Shown here piece by piece: positions 35,781 through 45,551 of a DNA stretch of 62,785 bases. A model generated the notes under the pieces. That model was not told where the DNA came from. It was given only the letters and a program-made list of their open reading frames with translations, and made no database searches. Where the stretch lies: the NCBI RefSeq assembly GCF_031729055.1, contig NZ_JAVMIP010000018.1, positions 1 to 62,785 on the forward strand, given 5' to 3'. Source of the DNA: Pseudocalidococcus azoricus BACA0444. Its GTDB lineage: Bacteria; Cyanobacteriota; Cyanobacteriia; Thermosynechococcales; Thermosynechococcaceae. Within the stretch, counting starts at the first letter, position 1. Each line of letters starts with the position of its first letter. A program made the position numbers and the translations under genes.

Positions 35781-38729
35781 TTAGGCCGAAACCTGTAAGG
35801 GTAAAATCAATCGACTCAAGACACGGTCATCCTCTAGTTTATACAGGTCTAGGGTTGCGCCTAGTTGGGCAACAATTCCAAAGCAAGCCCGCAGATGTCG
35901 CCCAGGGGGTTGATCGAGGGTGGAGGGGGCCAACCAATCCAGGTGTTCTCGATGGTGAAGATCAATCAGTAGGCGGGGGTCAATCTGGCCATCATCGGTA
36001 ATGGAAAGTTCAAGCCACTGGCTATCAATGGCCTGGCACCAAATATCAATCCGGCCCTGGGCCTGGGAGCGTTGGGCCGCGCAGAGTAAGAGTTCCTGCA
36101 AAACTAAATCAATTTTGGCAATATCCCCCGTTACCGACAGCATTTCTGGATTATGTACCTGTGTCCAAAGTTGTTTTTGCTTGACGAGGGACTCAATCCG
36201 CTCAAGGGAACGTCTCAACAATGTCGAGAGGCCGAGGGATTCTTGCTGTTGTCCCATAGTCGGTTTTAACTCCCAGGCCTCCTGTTGCAGTAGGGGAACT
36301 AAGCTGGTGAGTTGGCTTTGAAACTGCTGACCGGTGCGAGCTAATTGGGAGGGAGCCACAGGAGGATGACTCGTTAACCCCTGATACAGTTGCTGATAAG
36401 TCCCACCCAGATCCCGGTAGAGATTTTCAATTCGCCGGTGTTTATACCAATTGAGCATCTCTAACCGCTGCCAGCCCTCAATTAGAACGTTGGATAAGGA
36501 AATACTCCGGTGGGCATAGGCCAAGTGATTGACGAGGGTAATCAGGGCTTCAAAATAGGCCGGGGGCCAGCTGCGATCTTGGCGGTCTGCAACAATGATG
36601 ACTCCTGAGGGTTGGTACTCCGGATCCGTACGCAGGGCCATGGCTAAAACTTGACCAATTTCTTGACCTGTGAGCCATTCCCGGGTTTCTGGAGCTAGAT
36701 CAGTGGGGCCGAGTTGAATTACCTCTGGGTAAGGGTGGGGATGGTTAAGAAAGGTAGATGCATCAGCCTGGGAAATTTCCAAGGCGGCCTGAATCAGGGG
36801 ATCGCGGTTAATATCAATTTCGTAGTTGGCGCGAATACTAAACTTAGGTAGAACTTGGGGTGGGACAATAATCCAACCTTGGGTTTGGCCGGGCTGCCAG
36901 GTAATCAAAGCCACTAGGGGGGCCTGGAGCAGTTCCATCAAATTTTGAATGCTGGCCAACTCTAACCGCTCTAGATTTTGGGTTTTTTGGATCGCCACTA
37001 AGCCCCGCTGGAGGGCCTGGTAAAGATGTTGCTGTTGCTGGGTTTGCTGTTGGAGTTGCCATTGCTGGGTGAGAACTCCCAATTGGCGGGCAATGATTTG
37101 GGCTGACTGTAAATCCGACTCCAACCAGGCCGAGCCAGTATTGCGACCAATCAAGAGAAAGTGGTTTGGTGTGCCCGTGGCCTGGGTGGAAATGACCAGC
37201 CAAGCCGGACAATGGAGGCTCAATAGGGCTTGGTGCCAACTAATCAACCGTAGGTCTTGGGCTAAATCATTAATGACTTCTGGATCAGGCTTATTGGATA
37301 GGTTTCGCCAATCTAAACTGCTCAAGGCCGCTAATTTGACCAGGCCAGCCCGGCCCCTAGGGAGTGGGTATTGATGCACAACGGTGAAAGTACCCGTATC
37401 GGGGTCGTGGCGAACCAGAAGCGTGGCTTGGGCTTGGAGGTGATTCACCAGTTGCTCACAGGCCTGGCGTAATACCCCTTGCCAATCTTGATCCGAACAA
37501 ATGGCCTGGGTGAGACCACTGGCTAATTCTCGGGCTGCCTCAGCTTGGGCTAACTTGGATTCAGCCATTTCCACAGGGGCAAAGAGGGCGACAAACTGAG
37601 CCGCAACCCGTAACATTTGCCGCTCGGCCTCTGACCAAATCCGAGATTGGGGCATATCAGCAATTAAGAACCCCCAGAGTTGCTCTCCCAAAATTACGGG
37701 TGCAGCTAAGATGGCAGTTGCTTTCAGTAATTGCAAGAGGGGAATTGGGGATTGGGAACTGACTAGGCTATGGGCATCACTAATGGCCACAACCTGACCA
37801 CTGCGGAGGGTTTGGCAAAAGGCCGGAATCACCTGGGCCGAAATCAGGACAGTCTTACGTTCATTTTCCCGTGGCAGGGGCTTATCGGCAGTCGTCCGGC
37901 GGCGCACATAGTCTTGGGTTTCTGCTTGCCAAGTAAACAGGCTGGTGTGGGCGGGTTGGAGGGCCTGATGTACCCGTTGGAGGAGGGCATCAATTCGGGC
38001 TGTGACCGTAGGGGTTTGGCTTACCTCTTGTAATAGTTGACTGGCTAAGGTGGCATCAAGGGGAGGCGGGCTTGGGTCAAGGGGGGGCGGTAGGTCACTG
38101 ACTAGTGGTAATTGGGCGGCCGCCGGGATGGCCTGGGGAGCAGCCGTAGCCCTTGAGCGAGGCAAGGAAGCCCTTAAACGGTAGATTTCTTGGGTCAAGC
38201 CCGATAAGAGGATCGCGACCAAATGTTGTTCTTGGCCCCGGAGAATTTCCCCCCAGTGGTTGGAGCCAATCAAAACCAGGCCGAGGCAATCCTCTCTGGC
38301 ACCAATGGGATACACAACTGTGCCCTGGATCCGCAGTTTTTTCGCCACCCGACACCATTCCCCAGCCCGTGGTTCAGCCTGTAAATCAGGAACCGAGACC
38401 GGATGTTTTTGCATGATCACCTGATCCAACAGGCCCCCTGCTGTGGCGGGAAAGCGTTGCTTTAAGAAGTTTGGAGTCCCCACTGCGGTCTGTCCCCCCT
38501 GCCCCTGGAGAGATTGATCAGCCCCTTGATAAGTTGCCAGCCAAACCAGATGGACTCCCGATAATTGGCAGAGAAAATCAATCACCAAGGGCCATAAAGC
38601 CGCCAAGTCCGTTTGCTGCCGGAGTTGATCCAGAGTCGTTGCCAACAAAGCCACCGTCATGTCATCTGAGGAGCGGCTAAGGCTGGTTCCGCCCCGCTCG
38701 GGTAGTGGGCCTGTAGCTGGATTCGTCAT
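35781..38729 (-). CDS. Large multi-GAF sensor protein with degenerate kinase-like end
   Basis: 982 aa, soluble. At least three GAF-like modules are visible: residues ~25-165 (LWPLVIDFLCQLSGVHLVWL), ~235-395 (LLQRVHQALQPAHTSLFTW ... ILGEQLWGFLIADMPQ) and ~400-550, with another at ~570-700. Near residues 745-775 a helix contains LNWYKHRRIENLYRDLGG, where a histidine-kinase dimerisation helix would be. The C-terminal ~150 residues resemble HATPase_c (LQELLLCAAQ, ITDDGQID, PPGRHLRACFGI), but canonical N and G boxes are weak. I would call it a sensor or pseudokinase; bilin-binding Cys is not obvious. Confidence 0.7.
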   Translation of the reverse strand: MTNPATGPLPERGGTSLSRSSDDMTVALLATTLDQLRQQTDLAALWPLVIDFLCQLSGVHLVWLATYQGADQSLQGQGGQTAVGTPNFLKQRFPATAGGLLDQVIMQKHPVSVPDLQAEPRAGEWCRVAKKLRIQGTVVYPIGAREDCLGLVLIGSNHWGEILRGQEQHLVAILLSGLTQEIYRLRASLPRSRATAAPQAIPAAAQLPLVSDLPPPLDPSPPPLDATLASQLLQEVSQTPTVTARIDALLQRVHQALQPAHTSLFTWQAETQDYVRRRTTADKPLPRENERKTVLISAQVIPAFCQTLRSGQVVAISDAHSLVSSQSPIPLLQLLKATAILAAPVILGEQLWGFLIADMPQSRIWSEAERQMLRVAAQFVALFAPVEMAESKLAQAEAARELASGLTQAICSDQDWQGVLRQACEQLVNHLQAQATLLVRHDPDTGTFTVVHQYPLPRGRAGLVKLAALSSLDWRNLSNKPDPEVINDLAQDLRLISWHQALLSLHCPAWLVISTQATGTPNHFLLIGRNTGSAWLESDLQSAQIIARQLGVLTQQWQLQQQTQQQQHLYQALQRGLVAIQKTQNLERLELASIQNLMELLQAPLVALITWQPGQTQGWIIVPPQVLPKFSIRANYEIDINRDPLIQAALEISQADASTFLNHPHPYPEVIQLGPTDLAPETREWLTGQEIGQVLAMALRTDPEYQPSGVIIVADRQDRSWPPAYFEALITLVNHLAYAHRSISLSNVLIEGWQRLEMLNWYKHRRIENLYRDLGGTYQQLYQGLTSHPPVAPSQLARTGQQFQSQLTSLVPLLQQEAWELKPTMGQQQESLGLSTLLRRSLERIESLVKQKQLWTQVHNPEMLSVTGDIAKIDLVLQELLLCAAQRSQAQGRIDIWCQAIDSQWLELSITDDGQIDPRLLIDLHHREHLDWLAPSTLDQPPGRHLRACFGIVAQLGATLDLYKLEDDRVLSRLILPLQVSA

Positions 38730-38789
38730 CGTTAAAAACTACGGGGATAATGGGGTGACCGGTGAACCAGGGCCATGGAGGCAACCTAC

Positions 38790-39962
38790 TTAGTAGGTCG
38801 GAACTGCGGGATCAACCTCTAGACTCCAAGCATTGATCCCCCCTTTGACATTAATTCCGGGGATGCCGGCCTGGCTGAGAATTCCCAAGGCTTTGGCAGA
38901 GCGTCCCCCCATCTTACAGTGGGCAATCAAACGATGACCGTTGAGGAGTTCTTTAACCTTCGTAACTCCCCCTCCATTTTCAATCTCTGGTAGGGGGATC
39001 AGCACAGCACCGGGGATGCGGGCAATTTCGTACTCATTGGGATTACGGACATCAATTAAGAGATAGTCATCGGCATCGCTATCGAGCAGTTGTTTTAATT
39101 CAGTCACCGTCATTTCTTGCATTTCTGCCATTTGTTTAGCCTCTTCTGCCTTGGCTTGGGAAATTCCACAAAACTCTTCGTAATCAATCAATTCCTGAAT
39201 CACCGGGCGGACGGGGTTAGGCCGCAGTCGTAATTCCCGGAATTTCATATCCAGAGCATTAAATAACAGCAAACGGCCACTCAGGGTTGTCCCTTGCCCA
39301 AGGATGATCTTGATGGTTTCGGTGGCTTGAATCACCCCAATAATGCCGGGGAGAATCCCCAAAACCCCACCTTCGGCGCAGGAGGGAACCAGGCCTGGGG
39401 GCGGTGGCTCTGGATAGAGATCCCGGTAATTGGGGCCATCTTGATAGTTAAAGACCGTGGCCTGGCCCTCAAATCGAAAAATCGAGCCATAGACATTCGG
39501 CTTGTTAAGGAGCACACAGGCATCGTTAACGAGATAGCGAGTGGGGAAATTATCTGTCCCATCCACCACAATGTCGTATTGGGCAACAATTTCCAGGGCA
39601 TTGGCGGCACTGAGACGGGTGGGGTAAAGCTCGACTTGACAACGGGGGTTAATTTCTAAAATTCGATTTTTAGCCGACTCAATCTTTGGTTTACCGACCC
39701 AGGATGTGCCATGAATAACCTGGCGTTGGAGGTTGGAGCTATCCACAATGTCAAAATCAACAATCCCCAGATGCCCAATGCCGGCTGCTGCTAGGTAGAG
39801 GAGGAGGGGTGAACCCAGGCCCCCTGTCCCAATACAGAGCACTCGCGCCGCCTTCAAGCGTTTTTGGCCATCCAAGCCTACTTCCGGCAAAATCAAATGT
39901 CGAGAATAGCGTTCGTACTCGTCTTTTTCTAGTTGAATAGCATCCAGGTTGGGATTGAGCAT
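38790..39962 (-). CDS. moeB: MoeB/ThiF-like adenylyltransferase with rhodanese domain
   Basis: 390 aa. E1-like part (1-270) has IGTGGLGSPLLLYLAAAG for ATP, then DGTDNFPTRYLVNDAC and SCAEGGVLGILPG (candidate catalytic Cys). The last ~105 residues are a rhodanese domain, LIDVRNPNEYEIARIPG with the active-site loop HCKMGGRSAKAL. Such proteins adenylate and thiolate the C-terminal Gly of small sulfur carriers (MoaD, ThiS) for molybdopterin, thiamin or tRNA thiolation. The fusion (MoeZ type) is standard in cyanobacteria, so the exact carrier is undecided. Confidence 0.88.
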   Translation of the reverse strand: MLNPNLDAIQLEKDEYERYSRHLILPEVGLDGQKRLKAARVLCIGTGGLGSPLLLYLAAAGIGHLGIVDFDIVDSSNLQRQVIHGTSWVGKPKIESAKNRILEINPRCQVELYPTRLSAANALEIVAQYDIVVDGTDNFPTRYLVNDACVLLNKPNVYGSIFRFEGQATVFNYQDGPNYRDLYPEPPPPGLVPSCAEGGVLGILPGIIGVIQATETIKIILGQGTTLSGRLLLFNALDMKFRELRLRPNPVRPVIQELIDYEEFCGISQAKAEEAKQMAEMQEMTVTELKQLLDSDADDYLLIDVRNPNEYEIARIPGAVLIPLPEIENGGGVTKVKELLNGHRLIAHCKMGGRSAKALGILSQAGIPGINVKGGINAWSLEVDPAVPTY

Positions 39963-40119
39963 GGTTCAGAAATCAGGTGGCAATAGTTTAGGGGCAGAGG
40001 GCAGCGGAAACTGTCTGCCTATTTCATCAGTTTATCGCTAAAGCTTGGGGAGCCTCAGAGTTACGCAACAATGATTTAACTTTGGTTGCTGTTTTATGAA
40101 TGTTAACGGCTCTCAGTTG

Positions 40120-40755
40120 TTAAGCTGTGCGCCAATCTCTTTGGATTTCATCGGCAACGCGGCGATAGTCGGCAGTGGCTTCTTTGGCGTGATTTCCTTT
40201 CCACTGGGTAATGGGGACTCCATCCAGGGCTGCCCGTTGGTGGGCTTTGTAGGAGCGAATAAAGGCATGACAGGTGGCAATCCCCAATTGGAGGAGTGTA
40301 TTTTGAGCTTCTAAGGCTTCCGGAATGCTGCGGGGATCCACTTGGGTTAACAGGACACGGTGGGGCACATGGCTAGGTTGAACAATCGCTTTGATAGTCT
40401 CAATCAGGGCAGCTAAGTCAATGGGGGCGGGTTGGGTGGGCAGGAGGAGGTAATCGGCGATGGGAACAACAGCAGCCAGGGAGTTGGCCGATAGGGAGGG
40501 GGGAGTATCCACCACAATCAAGTCATAGTTGGGGAGTTGCCGCACTTTACCCAGGAGCTTGGGGTCTTGTTCTTGAGCCAAATCAAAATCCATCGGTAAA
40601 CCATGGCGTTGAAACCACCAAGTAGCCGAGGCCTGGGGATCTGCATCTACCAAAAGAACTTTCTGGGTTTCGGCAAAGGTCGCTGCTAAGTTGATCGCTG
40701 TTGTGGTTTTCCCGACTCCGCCCTTCCCATTCAAGACAACCAATAGACGTGGCAT
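40120..40755 (-). CDS. Orphan ParA-family ATPase
   Basis: 211 aa from the ATG at 40755; a GTG 6 bp upstream is equally possible. Deviant Walker [18 protein letters not shown] (residues ~9-25), [12 protein letters not shown], and Walker [10 protein letters not shown]. ParA/MinD ATPases position cargo such as chromosomes, plasmids or carboxysomes by dimerising on DNA. No parB or mcdB partner is adjacent, so the cargo is unknown; a McdA-like carboxysome role is only a possibility. Confidence 0.88.
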   Translation of the reverse strand: MPRLLVVLNGKGGVGKTTTAINLAATFAETQKVLLVDADPQASATWWFQRHGLPMDFDLAQEQDPKLLGKVRQLPNYDLIVVDTPPSLSANSLAAVVPIADYLLLPTQPAPIDLAALIETIKAIVQPSHVPHRVLLTQVDPRSIPEALEAQNTLLQLGIATCHAFIRSYKAHQRAALDGVPITQWKGNHAKEATADYRRVADEIQRDWRTA

Positions 40756-40856
40756 ACTCACAAGACTCTCATCCCTGTAATGTCATCGTGATTAAGTTTT
40801 GCCCATTTTACCTGAGTATTATGGCAAGACTACTATACCCTCGTAGTTGAGGATTT

Positions 40857-40897
40857 ATCCCGTTACCCAGGCTGTTGTGAGAGAGTAGAACTGTCAT
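40857..40897. repeat. Mini-element family 1, copy E (half element)
   Basis: 41 bp matching the first part of the family (ATCCCGTTACCCAGGCTGTTGTGAGAGAGTAGAA-type, written here in two parts as ATCCCGTTACCCAGG then CTGTTGTGAGAGAGTAG). The other half is missing; the fragment ends at the pheS stop codon. Confidence 0.65.
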
Positions 40898-41907
40898 TAA
40901 AACTGGTGGAGAAACCGGAGATCACTGCTGTAGAGGCGGCGAATATCATCAATTTGGTGCAGCACCATCGTAAACCGTTCAATTCCCAGGCCAGCCGCAA
41001 AACCACTATATATTTCCGGATCGTAACCAACATTTTTAAGGACATTGGGATCCACCATGCCGCACCCCATCACCTCCAGCCAGCGGCCGTTCCATTCCAC
41101 ATCTACTTCGGCGGAGGGTTCCGTAAAGGGGAAATAACTGGCCCGAAACCGAATCGGGACATCCCCAAAGATTTCCATCAAAAAGGACTTCACCGTTCCC
41201 TTTAAATCCGTAAAGGTCAGCCCTTCATCCACCGCTAAGATCTCCAACTGATGAAAGACGGCGGCATGGGTGGCATCTTCCGTATCGCGGCGAAAACAGC
41301 GGCCGGGGGCAATCAACCGAATCGGGGGGTCGTTCAACTCCATGTGGCGAATTTGGATTGAGGAGGTATGCGTCCGCAGCAGGTTCCCATCGGGCAAATA
41401 AAACGTATCCTGCATATCTCGGGCCGGATGATCTTCGGGGGTGTTCAGGGCCTGGAAGTTGTAATAATCCGTTTCCATTTCTGGGCCTTCGTCCACTATG
41501 TAGCCCAGGCCAATGAAAATATCAATAATCCGATCCATCGTGGCATTGAGGGGATGAATCCGGCCTTGGGGACGGTAACAACCTGGCATCGTGACATCAA
41601 GGGTCTCGGCGGCGAGTTGAGCTTCGATTTGGGCCGTTTGGAGGGCTACTTTTTTTTGCTCAAGACTGGCCTGGACTTCATCTTTGAGAATGTTGGCCAA
41701 CGCGCCGAGACGGGGCCGATCAGCAGGGGGAAGTTTACCCATTGCCCCCAGAATGGCTGAGAGTTGCCCCTTTTTGCCGAGATAACCAATCCGGAATTGT
41801 TCCAGTTCCTCTAGGGACTGGGCCGCCGTAATACTAGCAATGGCCGTCCCTTGCAGATCATTGAGTTGTTTTTCTAAGGCAGCCAAGTCAATTACAGGGG
41901 AGGTCAT
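40897..41907 (-). CDS. pheS: Phenylalanyl-tRNA synthetase alpha chain
   Basis: 336 aa, standard length. N-terminal coiled coil ([18 protein letters not shown]), class II motif 1 [14 protein letters not shown], motif 2 with [11 protein letters not shown] and [16 protein letters not shown], and motif 3 [16 protein letters not shown]. It charges tRNA-Phe with PheT, not in this window. The last residues DLRFLHQF are as in other cyanobacteria, so the half mini-element immediately after the TAA has not changed the protein. Confidence 0.95.
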   Translation of the reverse strand: MTSPVIDLAALEKQLNDLQGTAIASITAAQSLEELEQFRIGYLGKKGQLSAILGAMGKLPPADRPRLGALANILKDEVQASLEQKKVALQTAQIEAQLAAETLDVTMPGCYRPQGRIHPLNATMDRIIDIFIGLGYIVDEGPEMETDYYNFQALNTPEDHPARDMQDTFYLPDGNLLRTHTSSIQIRHMELNDPPIRLIAPGRCFRRDTEDATHAAVFHQLEILAVDEGLTFTDLKGTVKSFLMEIFGDVPIRFRASYFPFTEPSAEVDVEWNGRWLEVMGCGMVDPNVLKNVGYDPEIYSGFAAGLGIERFTMVLHQIDDIRRLYSSDLRFLHQF

Positions 41908-41998
41908 CGGTTTGCGGCAATCACTGTTTCTACTCTACCGCACTGGTCTCTCCCGGCTGCATTGGAGCGAGCTGCTTGGTCAATCAGGCTGGGGTAAC

Positions 41999-42208
41999 CT
42001 AGGGCTTAAACTCTTGGTAAGGATAGGTCACATTAGGGACATCTCGAAAAGCAGGATGTTGAGCCCGTTCCAGGCCAATCCGATAGGCAGAATAGCCCAG
42101 AAAAACAATTAGGGTGTTGACGGTGATTAAGAGCAACAGTTTTCGATTGCCAACAACGGGTTGCGTTAGCCGGACTGTGCGACTTAAGACCGGAAATTGA
42201 CCAGCCAT
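41999..42208 (-). CDS. Small single-helix membrane protein
   Basis: 69 aa from the ATG at 42208, preceded by a strong GGAGGAAA. One membrane helix (LLLLITVNTLIVFLGYSAYRI, residues ~23-43) between a short N-terminal tail and a C-terminal tail ending NVTYPYQEFKP. I do not recognise the family; it may be a thylakoid or cytoplasmic-membrane small subunit. It is divergent from isiA with a 529-bp gap between starts. Confidence 0.65.
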   Translation of the reverse strand: MAGQFPVLSRTVRLTQPVVGNRKLLLLITVNTLIVFLGYSAYRIGLERAQHPAFRDVPNVTYPYQEFKP

Positions 42209-42451
42209 AACAGTTTTCCTCCAGTACCTCAAAGTTTTAGAACCTTTTCTGACTTAAAACCCAACCTTGGCTCGTGCAGAGATTTTAAGTAGAACTTTAT
42301 GGGCCAAACCTATCACCCCGACAGTTGTCAATCCTGCTTTTGGGGTAATTCTTAACCTGAGAGATGAAGAACTATTAAGCGGACTGCTAATACCCCAAAC
42401 TCCAGGACTAGCTCGTCTTGTTACCACTTCTTAATAAAAAGTTACATTCTT

Positions 42452-42517
42452 ATTGATAATTACTTGCATCTAATGCTTTACGATATTGCCTAGAAGTTAT
42501 TGAGAATCTATTTCAAT
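42452..42517 (+). promoter_or_regulatory. Fur-box-like sites upstream of isiA
   Basis: Two AT-rich 19-mers resemble Fur boxes: 42452-42470 (ATTGATAATTACTTGCATC) and 42499-42517, an ATTGA...TCAAT dyad around GAATCTATT. They lie ~220-290 bp before the isiA start, so the transcript would have a long leader. Iron-dependent Fur repression of isiAB is established in other cyanobacteria; these exact sites are inferred. Confidence 0.45.
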
Positions 42518-42737
42518 AGAAGGATGATTGTTCTCTCCCAATTCACGACTCCTTAGGCTGGGTTGCATCGAAAAGCCCGGGTTTAAAACCGAGGGTTTAA
42601 TCTTATGCCCTGATCCTAATCATTTTCAGGACTGTCCAACGGGGAACGGAATTGTCAATTATCCTTCTTTGTCAAAACGGATTTGAGTGACTTCTCTAAA
42701 TTGATCAAAACTATTCTCATTAGTGAGGTGTATCTCT

Positions 42738-43838
42738 ATGACTGTGGTAACGGATCCCTTAACTGGATCGTCTCCACCCAGGCCGATGACTGCCAGTGCG
42801 GGGATGCAGACCTATGGCCAGGCAACCGTTAACTATGACTGGTGGGCCGGTAATGCGCGCTTTGCGGAAAAGTCTGGGTTGTTTATTGCGGCCCATGTAG
42901 CCCAAGCAGCACTGACGGTGTTTTGGGCCGGGGCGTTTACCCTCTACGAAATTTCTCTGTTTGATGCCAGTCAGCCCATGGGTGAGCAGGGCCTGATTCT
43001 CCTGCCCCATTTGGCCACCCTGGGCCTGGGCATTAGCGATGGTGGACAGGTGACAGATACCTATCCCTACTTTGTGGTGGGGGTTGTGCATCTGATTGCT
43101 TCGGCAGTTTTGGGGGCAGGGGCACTGTTCCATATTCTGCGGGCCCCTGAAAGTCTTGAAACGGCTAAAGGCCAGGCCCGCCGCTTTCATTTTGCCTGGG
43201 ATGACCCCAAGCAGTTAGGGATTATTCTCGGCCATCATCTGCTCTTTTTGGGGGCTGGAGCTTTATTGCTCGTGGCTAAGGCGATGTATGGGGGGGGACT
43301 GTACGATGCCACCTCGGAAACCGTCCGCATCATTAGCCAACCGACCCTTGACCCCCTAGTGATCTACGGCTATCAAACCCACTTTGCCAGTATTAGTAGC
43401 CTTGAGGATTTAGTCGGTGGTCATCTCTATGTTGGAATTTTGCTGATTGGTGGGGGTATTTGGCATATCTTAGTTCCCCCCTTACCCTGGGCCCGTAAGG
43501 TACTTATTTTTTCAGGGGAAGCAATTCTGTCCTATTCCTTGGGCGGGATTGCCTTGGCGGGTTTTGTGGCGGCCTATTTTTGTGCCGTGAATACCTTAGC
43601 CTACCCAACTGAGTTTTACGGCCCACCGCTGGAAATTCGCTTAGGGATTTGCCCATACTTTGCCGACACCGCCACCGACCTTCCCTATGGAGTCCACACA
43701 GCCCGAGCCTGGTTGGCTAATGCTCATTTCTTCTTGGCATTCTTCTTTCTCCAAGGTCATCTCTGGCACGCTTTACGGGCGATGGGGTTTGATTTTCGGC
43801 GCATCTCCCAGGCCATTGATGCCATTAGTGATGTCTAG
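42738..43838 (+). CDS. isiA: Iron-stress chlorophyll-binding protein IsiA (CP43')
   Basis: 366 aa from the ATG at 42738 (GAGGTG 9 bp upstream). Six membrane helices of the CP43/Pcb family with conserved chlorophyll His: [88 protein letters not shown] and [15 protein letters not shown]. The large CP43 lumenal loop is absent. IsiA forms antenna rings around PSI under iron starvation. Compared with usual IsiA, which starts at MQTYG (here 42804), it carries 22 extra Ser/Thr/Pro-rich residues. It is followed 106 bp later by flavodoxin. Confidence 0.95.
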   Translation: MTVVTDPLTGSSPPRPMTASAGMQTYGQATVNYDWWAGNARFAEKSGLFIAAHVAQAALTVFWAGAFTLYEISLFDASQPMGEQGLILLPHLATLGLGISDGGQVTDTYPYFVVGVVHLIASAVLGAGALFHILRAPESLETAKGQARRFHFAWDDPKQLGIILGHHLLFLGAGALLLVAKAMYGGGLYDATSETVRIISQPTLDPLVIYGYQTHFASISSLEDLVGGHLYVGILLIGGGIWHILVPPLPWARKVLIFSGEAILSYSLGGIALAGFVAAYFCAVNTLAYPTEFYGPPLEIRLGICPYFADTATDLPYGVHTARAWLANAHFFLAFFFLQGHLWHALRAMGFDFRRISQAIDAISDV

Positions 43839-43944
43839 GTAGCCAGGAACAAGGCAGAAGCTAGAAGTAAATCTCTCGATTTTTAGGTTTAGATTTTGCT
43901 TTTAACTTTTGCCTGATCAACAAGTTGTATTTGGAGAAACTCGG

Positions 43945-44457
43945 ATGACAAAAATTGGTTTGTTTTATGGCTCCCAAATGGGAAACACGGCCGATATTGC
44001 CGAGAGAATTGCCCAGGCCTGGGGTGGGGATCTGGTGGAGGTTCAGGATATTGCCCAGGCCAGCCCCGATGATTTGGCTAACTATAGCTGCTTGATCATT
44101 GGCTGTCCGACTTGGAATATTGGCGAACTCCAAAGTGACTGGGAGGCGTTTTTCCCGGACTTGGCGGACGTGAACTTTGCCGGTAAACAGGTGGCCTACT
44201 TTGGACCTGGGGATCAAGTGGGCTATGCTGACAACTTTATGGATGCCCTTGGGATTTTAGAGGCAGAAATCTCTCGTTTAGGGGGAAAGACGGTTGGATA
44301 TTGGCCAACTACGGGCTATGACTTTAATGAATCTCAGGCAGTCAAAAATGGTAAGTTTGTGGGTCTAGCCTTGGATGAGGATAATCAAGCGGAATTAACC
44401 GACTCCCGCATCCAGGCCTGGGTGAGCCAACTGAAAGGAGAATTTCAACTTCCATAG
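43945..44457 (+). CDS. isiB: Flavodoxin
   Basis: 170 aa from the ATG at 43945 with GGAG 8 bp upstream. Long-chain flavodoxin: phosphate-binding loop FYGSQMGNTADIAERI, Trp/Tyr FMN stackers in CPTWNIGELQSDWE and GPGDQVGYADNFMDALG. It replaces ferredoxin as PSI electron acceptor when iron is scarce. It sits downstream of isiA as in the classical isiAB operon. Confidence 0.95.
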   Translation: MTKIGLFYGSQMGNTADIAERIAQAWGGDLVEVQDIAQASPDDLANYSCLIIGCPTWNIGELQSDWEAFFPDLADVNFAGKQVAYFGPGDQVGYADNFMDALGILEAEISRLGGKTVGYWPTTGYDFNESQAVKNGKFVGLALDEDNQAELTDSRIQAWVSQLKGEFQLP

Positions 44458-44573
44458 TTTCCTTAACGGACTCAGGCTTGTTTGAGTTGGGGAAATTTGG
44501 GGGTAGTTCGACAGGTTTCTCCAACTAAAGCCTTTTTGATTAAGAATTGATTCAGAGACTTTACTTGGCTAGG

Positions 44574-44667
44574 TATAGTTATTTCTGCCAAAACTGGGAC
44601 ATTTAAGGCGGCGGCTCGTCATGGTTTCAAATCTTTTGGGGTTTGATTCCTAAGCGAAATGACTATA
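44574..44667. repeat. MITE family 2, copy 1
   Basis: 94 bp with ends TATAGTTATTTC and GAAATGACTATA (11 of 12 complementary), between isiB and the YHS gene. A second 94-bp copy in the opposite orientation lies at 50809. Its ends resemble those of the IS630 relic at 50154. Otherwise the isiB-YHS gap (472 bp) shows no gene. Confidence 0.8.
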
Positions 44668-44929
44668 GAACATGATGCGGCAATCCTGATGGAATTTATT
44701 GCAAAGCCCATACTCACCTGATTTATCAAGCTCCAATTTAATATATTTTAGCTAGATTTTTTGGCTCTCGATATGGAGAGATATTAGCGAATAGATTTTC
44801 AGGTGGTGATTGAGCTACAGACGGTAGAGTTGTCGCTTCCAGGATTCGGTTCAAAACTCTTTATCCCATCTCAGATCATCCAAACGGCTTTCCGGTGCGT
44901 ACATTTTGTGTTGTTGCTAGACACCCACC

Positions 44930-45505
44930 ATGAAAGTTACCTACTATGCCGCTCTTGCTTCCCTAATGGCTCTTTCTGCCTTGACCTACTATGGCAGTTC
45001 TAAAAGTCATGCCGTCTCTGGTGCATCTCCATTAACGTCCCAAATTGCAAATAAGCCCAACCCCTGTGCCAGTAAAAACCCCTGTGCCTCTAAAAATCCT
45101 TGCGCAGCTGCAACTAAACAATCGTTGATCTACAGTGACCAGGCCGGGATTGCCTTAAAAGGTCAGGATGTAGTCAGCTACTTTACCCAAGGACGGGCTG
45201 TTTCAGGCAGTGGCCAATACACGTTTAAATGGCAAGGAATGAACTGGCACTTTTCCTCCGCCACCAATCGGGATTTATTTGCTGCCAATCCCAGTCAATA
45301 TGCACCCCAGTACGGTGGGTATTGTGCCAAGGCCATGGCGGAAGGGAATATTGCCCCTACAGATCCGAAGGCTTGGTACATCCATCAAGGCAAGTTGTAC
45401 TTGAACTATGACAAAGGGGTGCAGCAAACTTGGTTACAGAACTTACAACAGAATATTACCCTTGCCAATCCCAACTATCCGAAAGTATTGACGGTAGCCC
45501 AATAA
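44930..45505 (+). CDS. Exported YHS-domain protein with Asn-Pro-Cys repeats
   Basis: 191 aa. Signal peptide (YYAALASLMALSALTYYG), then three tandem NPCASK-type repeats at residues ~44-60 giving regularly spaced cysteines, then a YHS domain (ALKGQDVVSYFTQGRAV, FKWQGMNWHFSS, YGGYCAKAMAEG). YHS domains are linked to copper or haem handling. With the NPC repeats this looks like a periplasmic metal-binding protein. Its location after isiAB, though 472 bp away, fits a metal-stress context; direct evidence for the metal is lacking. Confidence 0.8.
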   Translation: MKVTYYAALASLMALSALTYYGSSKSHAVSGASPLTSQIANKPNPCASKNPCASKNPCAAATKQSLIYSDQAGIALKGQDVVSYFTQGRAVSGSGQYTFKWQGMNWHFSSATNRDLFAANPSQYAPQYGGYCAKAMAEGNIAPTDPKAWYIHQGKLYLNYDKGVQQTWLQNLQQNITLANPNYPKVLTVAQ

Positions 45506-45551
45506 AGATTTGCTCTAACCTGTTCATGACTCAGAATGGTTGGTGATCCTG

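Noticed and set aside
40120..40755. ParA as part of a plasmid or prophage partition locus
   Set aside because: No parB, parS-like repeats, replication or phage genes nearby; flanked by housekeeping genes.
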